Origin: Azophilus sp965220425
GTDB lineage: Bacteria; Pseudomonadota; Gammaproteobacteria; Pseudomonadales; Azotimanducaceae
NCBI GenBank assembly: GCA_965220425.1
Contig: OZ244830.1
Span: 2,294,001-2,358,000, forward strand
DNA length: 64,000 nucleotides
Reading direction: 5' to 3'
Notes under the pieces: generated by a model
Told to the model about the DNA's origin: nothing
The model's input: only the letters and a program-made list of their open reading frames with translations
Databases searched by the model: none
Program-made: the position numbers and the translations under genes
Shown: in pieces, positions 50,837 through 59,399 of the stretch
How the letters are laid out: every line of letters starts with the position of its first letter
How positions within the stretch are numbered: the first letter of the stretch is position 1

Positions 50837-50849
50837 CGGGTATAACCCG
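50837..50849. promoter_or_regulatory. Palindromic operator candidate before the RHH/MazF pair
   Basis: CGGGTATAACCCG is a perfect palindrome 16 bp upstream of the antitoxin ATG. A weak promoter (TTGCGC 17 bp from CATACT) overlaps it. Autorepression by the RHH antitoxin through such a site is expected. Confidence 0.45.
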
Positions 50850-50864
50850 AGTCATACTCATTGG

Positions 50865-51110
50865 ATGAAGACCGCCATCTCCATCCGGGACGAAATCTTC
50901 GAGGCTGCGGAACGTACCGCGCATGGGCTGGGCATATCCCGCAGCGAACTCTACACGAAGGCGGTTGGGGAATTCGTGGCCCGGCATTCCGCGAAGCGGA
51001 CAACGGATCGGCTTGACGAGGTGTACCTCGGCGACGACTCGGTCTCGGCGCTCGACCCGGTGCTTGAGGCCCTGCAGTTCCACTCCCTTCCCGCTGAAGA
51101 CGGGTGGTGA
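50865..51110 (+). CDS. Ribbon-helix-helix antitoxin
   Basis: 81 aa. The start MKTAISIRDEIFEAAERTAH followed by GISRSELYTKAVGEFV is a ribbon-helix-helix (MetJ/Arc-type) DNA-binding domain, as in ChpI/MazE-type antitoxins. The C-terminal tail (DDSVSALDPVLEALQFHSLP) would bind the toxin. The stop overlaps the GTG start of the MazF-type toxin. Confidence 0.88.
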   Translation: MKTAISIRDEIFEAAERTAHGLGISRSELYTKAVGEFVARHSAKRTTDRLDEVYLGDDSVSALDPVLEALQFHSLPAEDGW

Positions 51111-51457
51111 AACGCGGCGATATCCGGTGGGCGGAACTGCCGGCCCCGCGGGGGTCGGAACCGGGCTATCGCCGACCGGTGCTCGTCATTCAATCCGATG
51201 ATTTCAATCGAAGCCGGATTCGAACCGTAGTCGCCATTGCCCTGACCTCCAATCTGAAACTGGCCGCTGCGCCGGGCAATGTGGCTCTTGCGCGGCGGGG
51301 CACCGGATTGACGAGACGATCGGTAGTCAATGTGTCGCAGATCGTTACCCTGGACAGGCGGTTGCTCACTGAGCGGGCGGGCCGCGTTTCCGATGCCGTA
51401 TTGGAAGAGGTCGAGGAGGGTTTGCGGCTGGTTCTGGGTCTCAAGGCGAAGATTTGA
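51104..51457 (+). CDS. MazF/PemK-type toxin (second locus)
   Basis: 117 aa with tandem GTG codons at 51104 and 51107 as possible starts. MazF features: VKRGDIRWAELPAPRGSEPG, YRRPVLVIQSDDFNRSRI, VVAIALTSNLKLA, and SVVNVSQIVTLDR. It overlaps the antitoxin gene by 7 bp and the C-terminal coding end of the opposite-strand SprT-like gene by 17 bp. It differs clearly from the MazF at 50410, so the two loci are independent acquisitions. Confidence 0.88.
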   Translation: MVKRGDIRWAELPAPRGSEPGYRRPVLVIQSDDFNRSRIRTVVAIALTSNLKLAAAPGNVALARRGTGLTRRSVVNVSQIVTLDRRLLTERAGRVSDAVLEEVEEGLRLVLGLKAKI

Positions 51458-51959
51458 CCGGGTCGACCGCCTTGCTCGCCCGCGGTAGCGCGCCAATCCG
51501 TTTTGCGGTATTGCGCCACGCCGGGCCATGGCCTGCCGCGTTTCCGGCCAGCGCATGGGCGATCTCATGCAAAATGGTGTCGGTGACCTGTGCCGGCGGG
51601 TCGTCCGCCGCATGGTGTCTACCCAGTTGAATGACCTTCTCTTTCTCTTTGCACAAGCCGATGGTTCGCCGCGCGGCACTGAAGCGGAAAGTCCAGCCCC
51701 CGAGCCCGTGCCGGTCCATGAGTTCCCGGGCCTCGCGAGCCACTTCGAGCAGCCGTTCGCCGCGGCCGTTGCGGCGTTGTCCGTTCCGGGGTTCGAGCAG
51801 TGCATACGGCACCCGCCACAATTGCGGCCCCTGGCGCACCGTCGCGGTTCTCTGATTGAGTTTCTCGACGATCCCGGTCATTCTCGATCGACCTTGCACC
51901 GGGAACGTCACGTCGTCACCGATATCGAACTGGGCCTGTATCCGGTCTGCTTCAGTCAA
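51441..51959 (-). CDS. SprT-like zinc metallopeptidase domain protein
   Basis: 172 aa. The metal site is HEIAHAL at residues 131-137 with a further His in GHGPAW (~144), the HExxH-x(8)-H pattern of SprT/Spartan-like proteins. The N-terminal third (IGDDVTFPVQGRSRMTGIVE ... WRVPYALLEP) is a small beta domain resembling a KOW/SH3 fold. It lacks the C-terminal zinc ribbon of E. coli SprT. Its role may be protease or DNA-protein-crosslink related by analogy; not established. Confidence 0.75.
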   Translation of the reverse strand: MTEADRIQAQFDIGDDVTFPVQGRSRMTGIVEKLNQRTATVRQGPQLWRVPYALLEPRNGQRRNGRGERLLEVAREARELMDRHGLGGWTFRFSAARRTIGLCKEKEKVIQLGRHHAADDPPAQVTDTILHEIAHALAGNAAGHGPAWRNTAKRIGALPRASKAVDPVKSSP

Positions 51960-52131
51960 GTCTCTGCAACCGTGCGCTTTCTTTCGAAGTGTTCCGTATC
52001 ATCGCCCAAGGAGACGCGCGAGTGAACGTTGCGATACTGGAATGCCCGCCTTCCCGGCGCGGCGGTCTCGATTTGACGCCCGCTCCAAATCGTTCCCGGA
52101 TTGGTGATGCTTCTCCCTGTAGAATGGCTCC

Positions 52132-52881
52132 ATGAACATCCTGATTACGGGCATGAGCGGCCTGATCGGCGGCGTAGCGCGGGAGCGGCTGGCGCCCCAC
52201 GCGCAACTTTCCGCGCTCAATCGCAGTGCGGTGGCAGGCATCCCCACCACCCGGGCCGATCTGGCGGACTTCGAGGCCATTCGGCCGGCGTTCGACGATC
52301 AGCACACGGTCGTCCACCTCGCCGCCAAGGCCGGCAACCACTACCCTTGGGATGAACTCCTGCAGACCAATGTCGTCGGCACCCGCAACGTGGTTGAGGC
52401 GGCGCGGGACGCTGGCTGTAAGCGGCTCATCTTCGCAAGCAGCGGCGCGACCGTAACGGGCTGGGAACACGACGAACCGTACAAGGCCCTCGCGGAAGGC
52501 CGCTACGGCGATGTTCCGGATAGCTGGACGACGATCCGCCACGACATGCCGGCGCGGACGCGCGGAACCTACGGCGCCACCAAGGTCTGGGGCGAGGCGC
52601 TCTGCCGCGATGCCGCCGATTCGTCGCAGCTTTCGGTATTGTGCCTCCGTATCGGCTATGTCAATGCGGAGGACCGCCCGTTGCATCCACGGCACTTCTG
52701 TGTGTGGTGTTCCCAGCGCGATGTCGCCGAGGCCATTGCCCTCGCTGTCGAGGCGCCTCCCGAACTGCGTTTCGACGTGTTTTTCGTGAACTCCCGCAAC
52801 CGCTGGGGATATCGCGACCTCAACCACGCTGAGGAAGCGGTGGGATTCGTGCCCCGGGACGCCGCGGAAGACCATCGTTGA
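52132..52881 (+). CDS. NAD-dependent epimerase/dehydratase family protein
   Basis: 249 aa. Short-chain dehydrogenase (extended) features: NILITGMSGLIGG (nucleotide-binding GxxGxxG), VVHLAAKAG, and the catalytic Tyr-Lys of TYGATKVWGE. The Ser of SSGATV completes the triad region. The C-terminal substrate domain is short. A TTG-started methyltransferase overlaps its stop by 4 bp, so the two are coupled. The substrate (probably a nucleotide sugar or related carbohydrate) is not determined. Confidence 0.88.
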   Translation: MNILITGMSGLIGGVARERLAPHAQLSALNRSAVAGIPTTRADLADFEAIRPAFDDQHTVVHLAAKAGNHYPWDELLQTNVVGTRNVVEAARDAGCKRLIFASSGATVTGWEHDEPYKALAEGRYGDVPDSWTTIRHDMPARTRGTYGATKVWGEALCRDAADSSQLSVLCLRIGYVNAEDRPLHPRHFCVWCSQRDVAEAIALAVEAPPELRFDVFFVNSRNRWGYRDLNHAEEAVGFVPRDAAEDHR

Positions 52882-53552
52882 GCCATTCCGTTCGCAGCCA
52901 TCTCCGGCTGGAGATCGATGCCTACGATGCGACCATTCGCCGATTCATCCCCGGCTACGAAGAAGGATTGAAAAGAGCCGCCCGGGAGATTGCAGGTATT
53001 TGTCCCAGGCTCGTACTCGACCTGGGTGCCGGAACCGGCGCTCTGAGCGAAGCGATATTGGAGCACGATAGTGTCGATGCGCTCGAGGCCGTAGACATCG
53101 ATCCGGAAATGCTGGCCCAGGCGCGCGCACGCCTGGAGCGATTCGGTTCCCGCGCGCGATTCCGTGAAGGCTCGTTCGATGAGCCGCTGCCGGCCTGCGA
53201 CGCGGTGGCCGCTTCCCTGGCGCTGCACCACGTTCCCACGATGGAACGGAAAGGCGAACTCTTCCGGCGCATCTACCGGGCGCTACGGCCGGGAGGCGTG
53301 TTCGTGAATGCGGATGTGGCCATCGGCGCAGACGCGGCGGAACGGGATCGAAGCTATGGCCTTTGGGCGAAACACATGGCTGCGTGCGGTATCGAAGAAC
53401 GGCGCGCATGGCGGCATTTCCACGAGTGGGCGGAGGAGGACACCTACTTCCCATTGGAGGACGAGCTTGCCGCGATGCGCCTGGCGGGATTTCGCGCGGA
53501 TTGCGTGTGGCGCTGTTGCCCGAATTCGGTGACGGTCGGCCGCAAGGACTGA
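52878..53552 (+). CDS. Class I SAM-dependent methyltransferase
   Basis: 224 aa with a TTG start overlapping the epimerase stop. SAM-binding motifs are VLDLGAGTGALSEAIL (motif I), AVDIDPEML (acidic end of beta2) and AVAASLALHHVP (motif II region), followed by RALRPGGVFVNAD. It is typical of small-molecule or quinone methyltransferases; the substrate is unknown. The gene is followed 16 bp later by the convergent end of the luciferase-like gene. Confidence 0.85.
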   Translation: MSHSVRSHLRLEIDAYDATIRRFIPGYEEGLKRAAREIAGICPRLVLDLGAGTGALSEAILEHDSVDALEAVDIDPEMLAQARARLERFGSRARFREGSFDEPLPACDAVAASLALHHVPTMERKGELFRRIYRALRPGGVFVNADVAIGADAAERDRSYGLWAKHMAACGIEERRAWRHFHEWAEEDTYFPLEDELAAMRLAGFRADCVWRCCPNSVTVGRKD

Positions 53553-53568
53553 GCGCCGGCCGAAGCCT

Positions 53569-54483
53569 TCAGCCCCGTTTCCAGGCCTCGGCGAACCGGA
53601 CCATTGCCTCCATGTGCTCCGCGGGGCTCAATCCCAGGTCCAGCGTTGCCAGCGCGATATGCGTTGCGCCTGCCTCCCCCCAGGACCGCCCGCGCGCCGC
53701 CCAGGCGGCGGCATCGAAGCGCTCGAATCCATCGACTCCGATCAGGCTGACCAGCATCGACACCGCAATGGCCGACGGGTCGCGGCCGGAGGCGCGGGCT
53801 GCGGCGTGCACGATTCTGAGCCGCCGCTCAAGGTCTGCGGGAGTAAGGATGCGATTCGGATCCTGCCATCGTTTGGGGCTTCCGGCCGCCGTCAGCCAGC
53901 CGTCGGCGAGGCGACCGGTGCGTTCGAGTACGGCATCTGCCCAGCCGCCCATCCAGATCGGTATGGAGCGGTTCGGGCGCGGCGCGATGCCGGCGGCCGG
54001 GATCCGGTCGAAAGTACCGTCGAAATCCAGCAGCGGTTCCGACCAGAGGCGCCGCAATAGAGGTATCTGTTCCTCCATGCGCGCGCCGCGCCGGTGAAAA
54101 TCCTGGCCCAACCCGATGTATTCCACCTGATTCCATCCGATGCCCACGCCGAGCACCAGGCGCCCGCCCGAAACGAAGTCGAGCGTCGCGGCCTGCTTGG
54201 CGACCAGCGCCGTGGGCCGTTGCGGCAGCACGAGAATACCGGTAACCAGTTCCATCTTCGCGGTCACCGCCGAGAGGTAGCCAAACAGGACGAAGGGCTC
54301 GTGAAATTCGGTTTCCCAAGTGTAGGGACCGCTCAGTTCATGGGCGTTCGGATCGGCGCCCAGTACATGCTCGTAAAGGATCAGTTGCTGATAACCCAAC
54401 TCTTCGGCGGTAGTCGCGAACTCCCGGATCAGCCCGAGGTCGGAGCCGAATTCAGTCTGCGGATAGACGATTCCGAGCTTCAT
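53569..54483 (-). CDS. LLM class (F420-type) oxidoreductase
   Basis: 304 aa from the ATG at 54483 (MKLGIVYPQTEFGSDLGLIR); the long upstream frame is non-coding. A luciferase-like TIM barrel with LILYEHVLG, LVTGILVLPQRPTALVAKQA and GRLVLGVGIGWNQVEYIGLG, matching the TIGR03619-type subgroup. Members usually bind F420 or FMN and reduce or monooxygenate a substrate; proteobacteria of this kind may use either. An 8-bp inverted repeat (ATTCGTCA / TGACGAAT, 54523-54553) and R-repeat copy e lie upstream. Confidence 0.88.
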   Translation of the reverse strand: MKLGIVYPQTEFGSDLGLIREFATTAEELGYQQLILYEHVLGADPNAHELSGPYTWETEFHEPFVLFGYLSAVTAKMELVTGILVLPQRPTALVAKQAATLDFVSGGRLVLGVGIGWNQVEYIGLGQDFHRRGARMEEQIPLLRRLWSEPLLDFDGTFDRIPAAGIAPRPNRSIPIWMGGWADAVLERTGRLADGWLTAAGSPKRWQDPNRILTPADLERRLRIVHAAARASGRDPSAIAVSMLVSLIGVDGFERFDAAAWAARGRSWGEAGATHIALATLDLGLSPAEHMEAMVRFAEAWKRG

Positions 54484-54595
54484 CGACGCACCTCGCACAT
54501 GGGACACCCGCCTTCCTCTCAGATTCGTCAGCGACAATACTCCAATGACGAATGGAGAGTGAAGAGTGGGGTATCCCCAATCCTCCCACCAGGAC

Positions 54596-54640
54596 GGCGC
54601 CTCGACGCCCTCGCGACGCAAGTTGCTGAGCGATGCGGGC
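54596..54640. repeat. R-family repeat, partial copy e
   Basis: GGCGCCTCGACGCCCTCGCG followed by ACGCAAGTTGCTGAGCGATGCGGGC aligns with one end of the R-repeat with two changes. The other end is missing. It lies in the 280-bp gap between the luciferase-like gene and the Phd/VapC pair; the gap also contains GGCGGGTGTCCC and GGGGTATCCCC motifs resembling the repeat in prmB. Confidence 0.8.
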
Positions 54641-54765
54641 TGATCCTCTCCCAGACAGCAACAAGGGAGGGTGTGCGAAGTCATCCGAATCACTTGCAGA
54701 AGAAACTGGATAATCTTTATGACTGGTCGTAAAATCCGTCCAACTAATCCGCGTGAGCGGCACGA

Positions 54766-54990
54766 ATGAAAACCATCGGTGCAGCGAAATTCAAGGAACA
54801 GTGTCTGGCATTGCTCGATCAACTCGATGCCGAGGGCTGGGTCGTGACCAAGCACGGCCGTCCGGTGGCACGGGTGCTGCCCTACGAGCGACGGTATGCG
54901 CCCCTCATCGGCAGCTTGCGGCAAAAGATCGAGTTGCGAGGTGACATTCTGGCCACCGGGGTACATTGGAACGCGGATGCTGAATCTTGA
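54766..54990 (+). CDS. Phd/YefM-type antitoxin (second locus)
   Basis: 74 aa. MKTIGAAKFKEQCLALLDQL followed by WVVTKHGRPVARVLPY is the Phd/YefM N-terminal DNA-binding fold. The C-terminal tail is short. It overlaps the toxin start by 14 bp, so translation is coupled, and it resembles the 14824 antitoxin only in general fold. Confidence 0.88.
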   Translation: MKTIGAAKFKEQCLALLDQLDAEGWVVTKHGRPVARVLPYERRYAPLIGSLRQKIELRGDILATGVHWNADAES

Positions 54991-55336
54991 TACGCACATT
55001 CTCCTATACGCACTCCGTGGCGAACTTCGGTCTCGGGAGCGGGCGTTGCTGGAGAATGACGATTGGAGTCTCTCGGCCATCGTTCCCTGGGAATTGGCCA
55101 AGCTTGTTCAGCTAGGGCGAATCGACATGGATCTGGAAGACCGCGAGGTCATGCGCACGTTGAACGGCATACACCTGTGGCCGATAGATTTCACGATTGC
55201 CCGTGCGTCTACCCGACTGGATTTTGCGGGTGACCCGGCCGATGAGCTCATTGCCGCAACCAGCATCGTGCACGAGATACCCCTGCTCACTCGAGACCGC
55301 GCCATGCTCCGTTCAAAGATCGTTCCGTTGGCTTAG
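54977..55336 (+). CDS. VapC-type PIN-domain toxin (second locus)
   Basis: 119 aa from the ATG at 54977. The acidic ligands are intact: Asp of LNLDTHILLYA, Glu of PWELAKL, Asp pair of FAGDPADELIAAT and Asp of LTRDRAMLRS. It is a predicted Mg2+-dependent RNase inhibited by the overlapping antitoxin. Confidence 0.9.
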   Translation: MLNLDTHILLYALRGELRSRERALLENDDWSLSAIVPWELAKLVQLGRIDMDLEDREVMRTLNGIHLWPIDFTIARASTRLDFAGDPADELIAATSIVHEIPLLTRDRAMLRSKIVPLA

Positions 55337-55487
55337 CGAAGGCAGTCGGGCGTTGACCCCGAAGGGCTGTTTTGCGCGTATCTGCGTGGGTGCGGCGTGT
55401 GGGCGAAGGGGGCTTGATCGTGGCGCCGCGGGAGATGCTGGCCGGCCAGGGACCGGCACGTAAGGAATTCCAGGGGACTATCCGGCG

Positions 55488-55862
55488 GTGGACAGCTCAA
55501 GCCTTCAACCTGGCCGACGCATCTTTGTAAACGGTTCCAGCAACGAACCCTCGGATCTGCTTGAAGCGCTGAGGAGGGCAGCGTTGCCGCACAATCTCCA
55601 CTTCATCCAGTTTCCACTGGCCGGCTATAACAACGCGGATTTCACCGGGTGGCGCCCCAGTCACCAGATGACAACCATGTTCATGGGGCCCCACCTTCGG
55701 GACGCCGACCCGGCACGCCTGCACTTCGTGCCCATGCATATGCGTGCCATCCATGACTATCTCAGCCGCAATGTCGACCTAGTATCCTGGGTCACAAATA
55801 CGTTGGATTCAGGACGGCCCTTTTGGCCGCTGGCCGCGTTGCGCCTCCTCCCGTGGTGGTAA
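55488..55862 (+). pseudogene. Truncated acetyl-CoA hydrolase/transferase, N-terminal fragment ended by a MITE
   Basis: The frame (GTG start) reads GRRIFVNGSSNEPSDLLEAL, later GYNNADFTGW and MTTMFMGPHL, then RLHFVPMHMRAIHDYLSRN, matching the first ~110 residues of 4-hydroxybutyrate/acetyl-CoA transferase-type proteins. These enzymes are normally 400-500 aa. After ~residue 105 the sequence passes into the truncated IS5-like MITE, which supplies the last ~16 codons and the stop. No continuation of the gene follows the MITE, so the rest was lost by deletion. Confidence 0.7.
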
Positions 55863-55938
55863 GCCACTGCTCGTCGGCGCGCCTTGCCAGCGACTAAAAA
55901 GACCCGCGAATACCCGTAGATTCTGGCTTGACGGAGCA
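55817..55938. mobile_element. IS5-like MITE, second copy, 5'-truncated
   Basis: It matches the reverse complement of the mazEF MITE, with core GCGCGCCTTGCCAG, and then the end CCGTAGATTCTGGCTTGACG through GAGCA, followed by CTAG (55939-55942). The left inverted repeat is absent. The element ended the CoA-transferase gene upstream. About 90 bp of unassigned DNA lies between it and the CaiB-type gene. Confidence 0.75.
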
Positions 55939-56029
55939 CTAGCCCTCGTTCAGGTCGCCGGGGGCGGGACGGGCACCCGACCGGGCGGCCCCTGCGTTTC
56001 AATCATCGTTCGGCACATCGCTTGGCCGG

Positions 56030-57220
56030 TCACACTACCCCCGCGTCGCGGAATGCGGCGATCTCCTCGTCCGAATATCCCGCCTCATGCAGGATCTCGT
56101 CGGTGTGCTCGCCGAGTTCCGGCGCCGCGGCGCCCGGCGCAAGCGGCGTCTCGCTCATTCGAATGGGCGTCCCCACAACCCGGCGCACGTTACCTTCGGC
56201 GTCCCGCGTCTCTGCGAAATAGCCGTTTTCCCAGGCGCCCGGATCCTCGACGACTTGCCGGTAGTCGCGGACCGGTGCGTGACGCACGTCGATGCCGTCG
56301 AACGCCGCGCACCATTCGTCCGTGGTGCGCGTCCTGAAAGTCTTTTCGAGTTCTTCGGCCAGCCATCGAATATCCTCCGGGGTCGCCGATGCGGGCTGCA
56401 GGCGATCCTCCACCGCCAGGTCCGCGCGGTCGAGGGCGATGTAGAAGGCGTCCATTGCCTCCGGCGCCACACCGACAAGGCCGAGCCAACCATCGGCGGT
56501 CTCGAAAATGCGGTACGTCGGAACGAGCAGGGCGTGCCCGTAGTTGGCGCGGCCCGGCGCCTTGCCGTTCAGGAAGAACGCGGTGTATTCGCAAGCCTGG
56601 GCCCAGATCTGCCCGCCCAGCAGCGATACTTCCACGCGCTGCCCGCGGCCCGTTTGCTGTCGAGCGTGCAGCGCGGCAAGAATGCCGGCCACCAGGTTCA
56701 GCGAGCCGATATGGTCGGCAATCGTCACACCAACCGGCGACGGTGGATCGCCGTCGCGGCCGATGGTGCTGATGAGCCCTCCCGAGGCCTGGCCGGCAAG
56801 GTCCGCGCCCTTGCGTTTTGCATCCGGTCCGACGGGCCCGAACGTACTCCCCGCGGCCCAGACGATTCCGGGATTGCATTCAGCGAGGTCTTCGTAACCG
56901 AGCCCCCACGCATCGAGCGTTCCCGGCCGGAAGTTGCTCAGTACGACATCCGCGGATTCGGCCAGCCTGCGGAACACGCCCACGCCCGCCGGCCGGCGCA
57001 AGTCCAGGGTCAAACCCCGCTTGCCGCGATTGCTGCCGATAAACCACGGGCTGCGAAAATCCTCGGGCGACAGCGGCAGAAAGCGGGCACGATCGCCGAA
57101 ACCCGGCAATTCGACCTTGACGACATCCGCCCCCATGTCCGACAGCATGGCGCCGGCCTGGGGGCCCTGTACCAATATACCCACATCGAGAACGCGGATA
57201 CCGTTCAAGGGTCCGGGCAC
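56030..57220 (-). CDS. CaiB/BaiF family (class III) CoA-transferase
   Basis: 396 aa with GTG start. Family landmarks: MPGPLNGIRVLDVGILVQGP, GADVVKVELPGFGD, LDLRRPAGVGVFRRL, and the catalytic Asp in RKGADLAGQASGG. Such enzymes move CoA between a thioester and a carboxylic acid, often in carnitine, formate/oxalate or bile-acid metabolism. Neighbours are an esterase and a truncated second CoA-transferase, which hints at a catabolic segment; the substrate is unknown. Confidence 0.92.
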   Translation of the reverse strand: MPGPLNGIRVLDVGILVQGPQAGAMLSDMGADVVKVELPGFGDRARFLPLSPEDFRSPWFIGSNRGKRGLTLDLRRPAGVGVFRRLAESADVVLSNFRPGTLDAWGLGYEDLAECNPGIVWAAGSTFGPVGPDAKRKGADLAGQASGGLISTIGRDGDPPSPVGVTIADHIGSLNLVAGILAALHARQQTGRGQRVEVSLLGGQIWAQACEYTAFFLNGKAPGRANYGHALLVPTYRIFETADGWLGLVGVAPEAMDAFYIALDRADLAVEDRLQPASATPEDIRWLAEELEKTFRTRTTDEWCAAFDGIDVRHAPVRDYRQVVEDPGAWENGYFAETRDAEGNVRRVVGTPIRMSETPLAPGAAAPELGEHTDEILHEAGYSDEEIAAFRDAGVV

Positions 57221-57307
57221 GGTTCAACCTCCCTGTGTGTGAAATCGCCCTCAACGCCCCTGACGCATCGGGCTCACCGGGAACCTACCAGAGACTGCGG
57301 AACCCGG

Positions 57308-58378
57308 CTACAAAGACCTGGCGAAACCCACGATCGAGCGCAGGGTTTCCTCGCAAACCTCCGGCAGCACATCGAAAAACTCGTCTGCCGAGTGGCTGGT
57401 GCCGTGCACCGTGCGGCCGATGGCCGGGACGCCGACCGCGGCAAGTTTGCGGTAGTAGGCGATGCCCTCGTCACGCAGCGGATCGAGTTCGTTCACGGAA
57501 ATCACGTGAGGCGGCAGGCCCTCCAGGTCTCCGGTCGAGGCGTGGTACGGCCAGGCCAGCGGATTGGCGCCGTGCTCGCCGGCGGGGTCGTAGACCTTGA
57601 CCAGGCCGGCCATCATCGAGCATGCGAGCGATCCGTAGTCGTTATTTTCGCGTAGCGAGGGGAGGTGCGCGGGCGGGTCGGCGTAGCTGCCGCAGATATA
57701 GGGGCACATGGCGTAAACCCCGTCGATTTCATCGATCCAGCCTTCCCGGTTGGCCCGCAGAGCCGTTGCCAGGGAGAGGTTGCCGCCGCCCGATTCCCCT
57801 GAGAGCGTAATCGTGGAAATGCCCAGGCGCGCTTTGTTGGCGTACAGCCAGCGAACCGCGCTGACGCAGTCGTTCAGGCCGGTGGGAAAGGGGTGATCGC
57901 CCAATCGCCCGCCGGCGTTGCGGAATTCCACACCCACCACGACGGCCCCCTTGTCGGCGAGACTGTCGCGCCAGCGGATGAATTCCGGTGCGGCCGCGCT
58001 CAGTATCGCCATGCCGCCGCCGTGGATGTGTACGATGCAGGGCGTGGGCCCATCGGCAGCGACGGGTTTGTGAACGAAGAGTTGTATCTCGTTGCCGTCC
58101 ATGCCGGTAACGGCCTCGGTTGAGGAGGCTACCGTGTCGAAGACCGGCAGGTTATCCAGAAGCTCTGGATGTCCCGCGGCCATTGCTTCATCCAGGGCCG
58201 AACAATAAGCCAGGCATTCTTCGTATGAGGAATCGCCGTTGATCGGGGCGACCCCGGGGGGACGCATGTCGAGCAGGTCGGCGACCGCTCTCAGCCGCGG
58301 GTCGGCACGCTCGTCGTCGGCGAGGCTGGCGTTGGGGTTGCCGAGCCTGCCGGGCAGGCGGGGATTGGATTCGCTCAT
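57308..58378 (-). CDS. Alpha/beta hydrolase of the hormone-sensitive-lipase family
   Basis: 356 aa. HSL-type motifs: oxyanion-hole HGGG (VHIHGGGMAIL), nucleophile elbow GESGGGN (Ser), catalytic Asp in NELDPLRDEG and His in HGTSHSADEF. It hydrolyses carboxylic esters, probably of short or medium chain. It is on the same strand 88 bp upstream of the CaiB-type gene and may be in its operon. Confidence 0.92.
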   Translation of the reverse strand: MSESNPRLPGRLGNPNASLADDERADPRLRAVADLLDMRPPGVAPINGDSSYEECLAYCSALDEAMAAGHPELLDNLPVFDTVASSTEAVTGMDGNEIQLFVHKPVAADGPTPCIVHIHGGGMAILSAAAPEFIRWRDSLADKGAVVVGVEFRNAGGRLGDHPFPTGLNDCVSAVRWLYANKARLGISTITLSGESGGGNLSLATALRANREGWIDEIDGVYAMCPYICGSYADPPAHLPSLRENNDYGSLACSMMAGLVKVYDPAGEHGANPLAWPYHASTGDLEGLPPHVISVNELDPLRDEGIAYYRKLAAVGVPAIGRTVHGTSHSADEFFDVLPEVCEETLRSIVGFARSL

Positions 58379-58704
58379 CGGGTTTTCCTGTGGGCTGGCT
58401 TCATCCGTCGTTCAGGATCGCAATTTTGAAAGCAATTTTACGCAATCGCCTGAATTCCGAGACTCCGTTACGGATCATTATTCAAGGCTAACCTGAAACT
58501 CGAGAGGGACGCCAGCCGATGTACGGCTTGCGGCTATCGCGCCCCAGCGGCTAGCATAACCGCCCGGCCTGGCAGGCGATGGCGAACCGTGTCGGTCCCG
58601 GCAAAGATGTGCCGCTCCGGCCTCCAGGCTCGAATGAGCGTGGTAGCGGCAATGGATTCGCAGCCGGATTGTCTGCAGACCGGGTCGCCGATGAGCGCTT
58701 TAGC

Positions 58705-58792
58705 GGAGAGGTGTCCGAGAGGCCGAAGGAGCACGCCTGGAAAGTGTGTATACGGAAACGTATCGAGGGTTCGAATCCCTCCCTCTCCGCCA
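58705..58792 (+). tRNA. tRNA-Ser (anticodon GGA)
   Basis: 88 nt including an encoded CCA. The acceptor is GGAGAGG / CCTCTCC, the anticodon stem CACGC / GTGTG with loop CTGGAAA (anticodon GGA at 58739-58741), a long variable arm (TATACGGAAACGTATC) and the T arm GAGGG TTCGAAT CCCTC. It reads UCC/UCU codons. It stands at the left border of a small accessory island (DUF3800 genes, IS), a frequent attachment position, though no duplicated tRNA end was found. Confidence 0.95.
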
Positions 58793-59399
58793 GATGTAGT
58801 TTATAACTATTTGTTTTATTTGACTAATTTAGTCAATATTTCGACGAGTTCCCCGTTTGGTCCCCACATACGGTTCTCTATAGGCCGCCCGCCGGCCACG
58901 AATCGCCCCATCGCGTTCCCCCGCGTCTCCCGCCGTTCCGGCCCCTGGTCCCACAAACCATTCGTCATTGCGCCAAAACCGGCGCCACAGCCCGACACGA
59001 CGGTCCAAAGGCCCTCCGTCGCCCTTCCTTTAACAGTCGCGGGACGCACGCGGAGGCGGACGCTCGCCGGGGCCGGGTGCGCTTCGCGCCCGTCTCCGTC
59101 CGCCACCGCGGGATGGCTCCGTCAACGGCCAATCTCCGCAGTGCTTGTAGGCGTTCGTCGCGGCGACCACTCGGACGAGGATGCGCGCGATAGCGGCTGT
59201 GGTGACGGCTGCGCGCGGAACGGCATCCCCCGGGGGTAACGGCGGGACAGGCCACGACGGCGTGGCGCCGATCGATCTGGACGCCGGAGGGCGGCGCACC
59301 GCGACGAGCCAACTGCGAAGTCGACATGGCCCTCGTCCCCGCATAGTCGCCCGGCGACGCTCCCTCCAACATGCGGCTCACGCCACGACTGGATCTGAG
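58793..59399. other. 607-bp stretch after tRNA-Ser without a recognisable gene
   Basis: An AT-rich segment (58797-58850) follows the tRNA, then ~550 bp of high-GC DNA. The open frames there (for example minus 58816-59106) have no family resemblance or ribosome-binding site. No integrase or attachment duplicate was seen. It may be a decayed integration scar. Confidence 0.4.

Noticed and set aside
58816..59106. Minus-strand ORF after tRNA-Ser as a possible integrase remnant
   Set aside because: No tyrosine or serine recombinase motif is visible.
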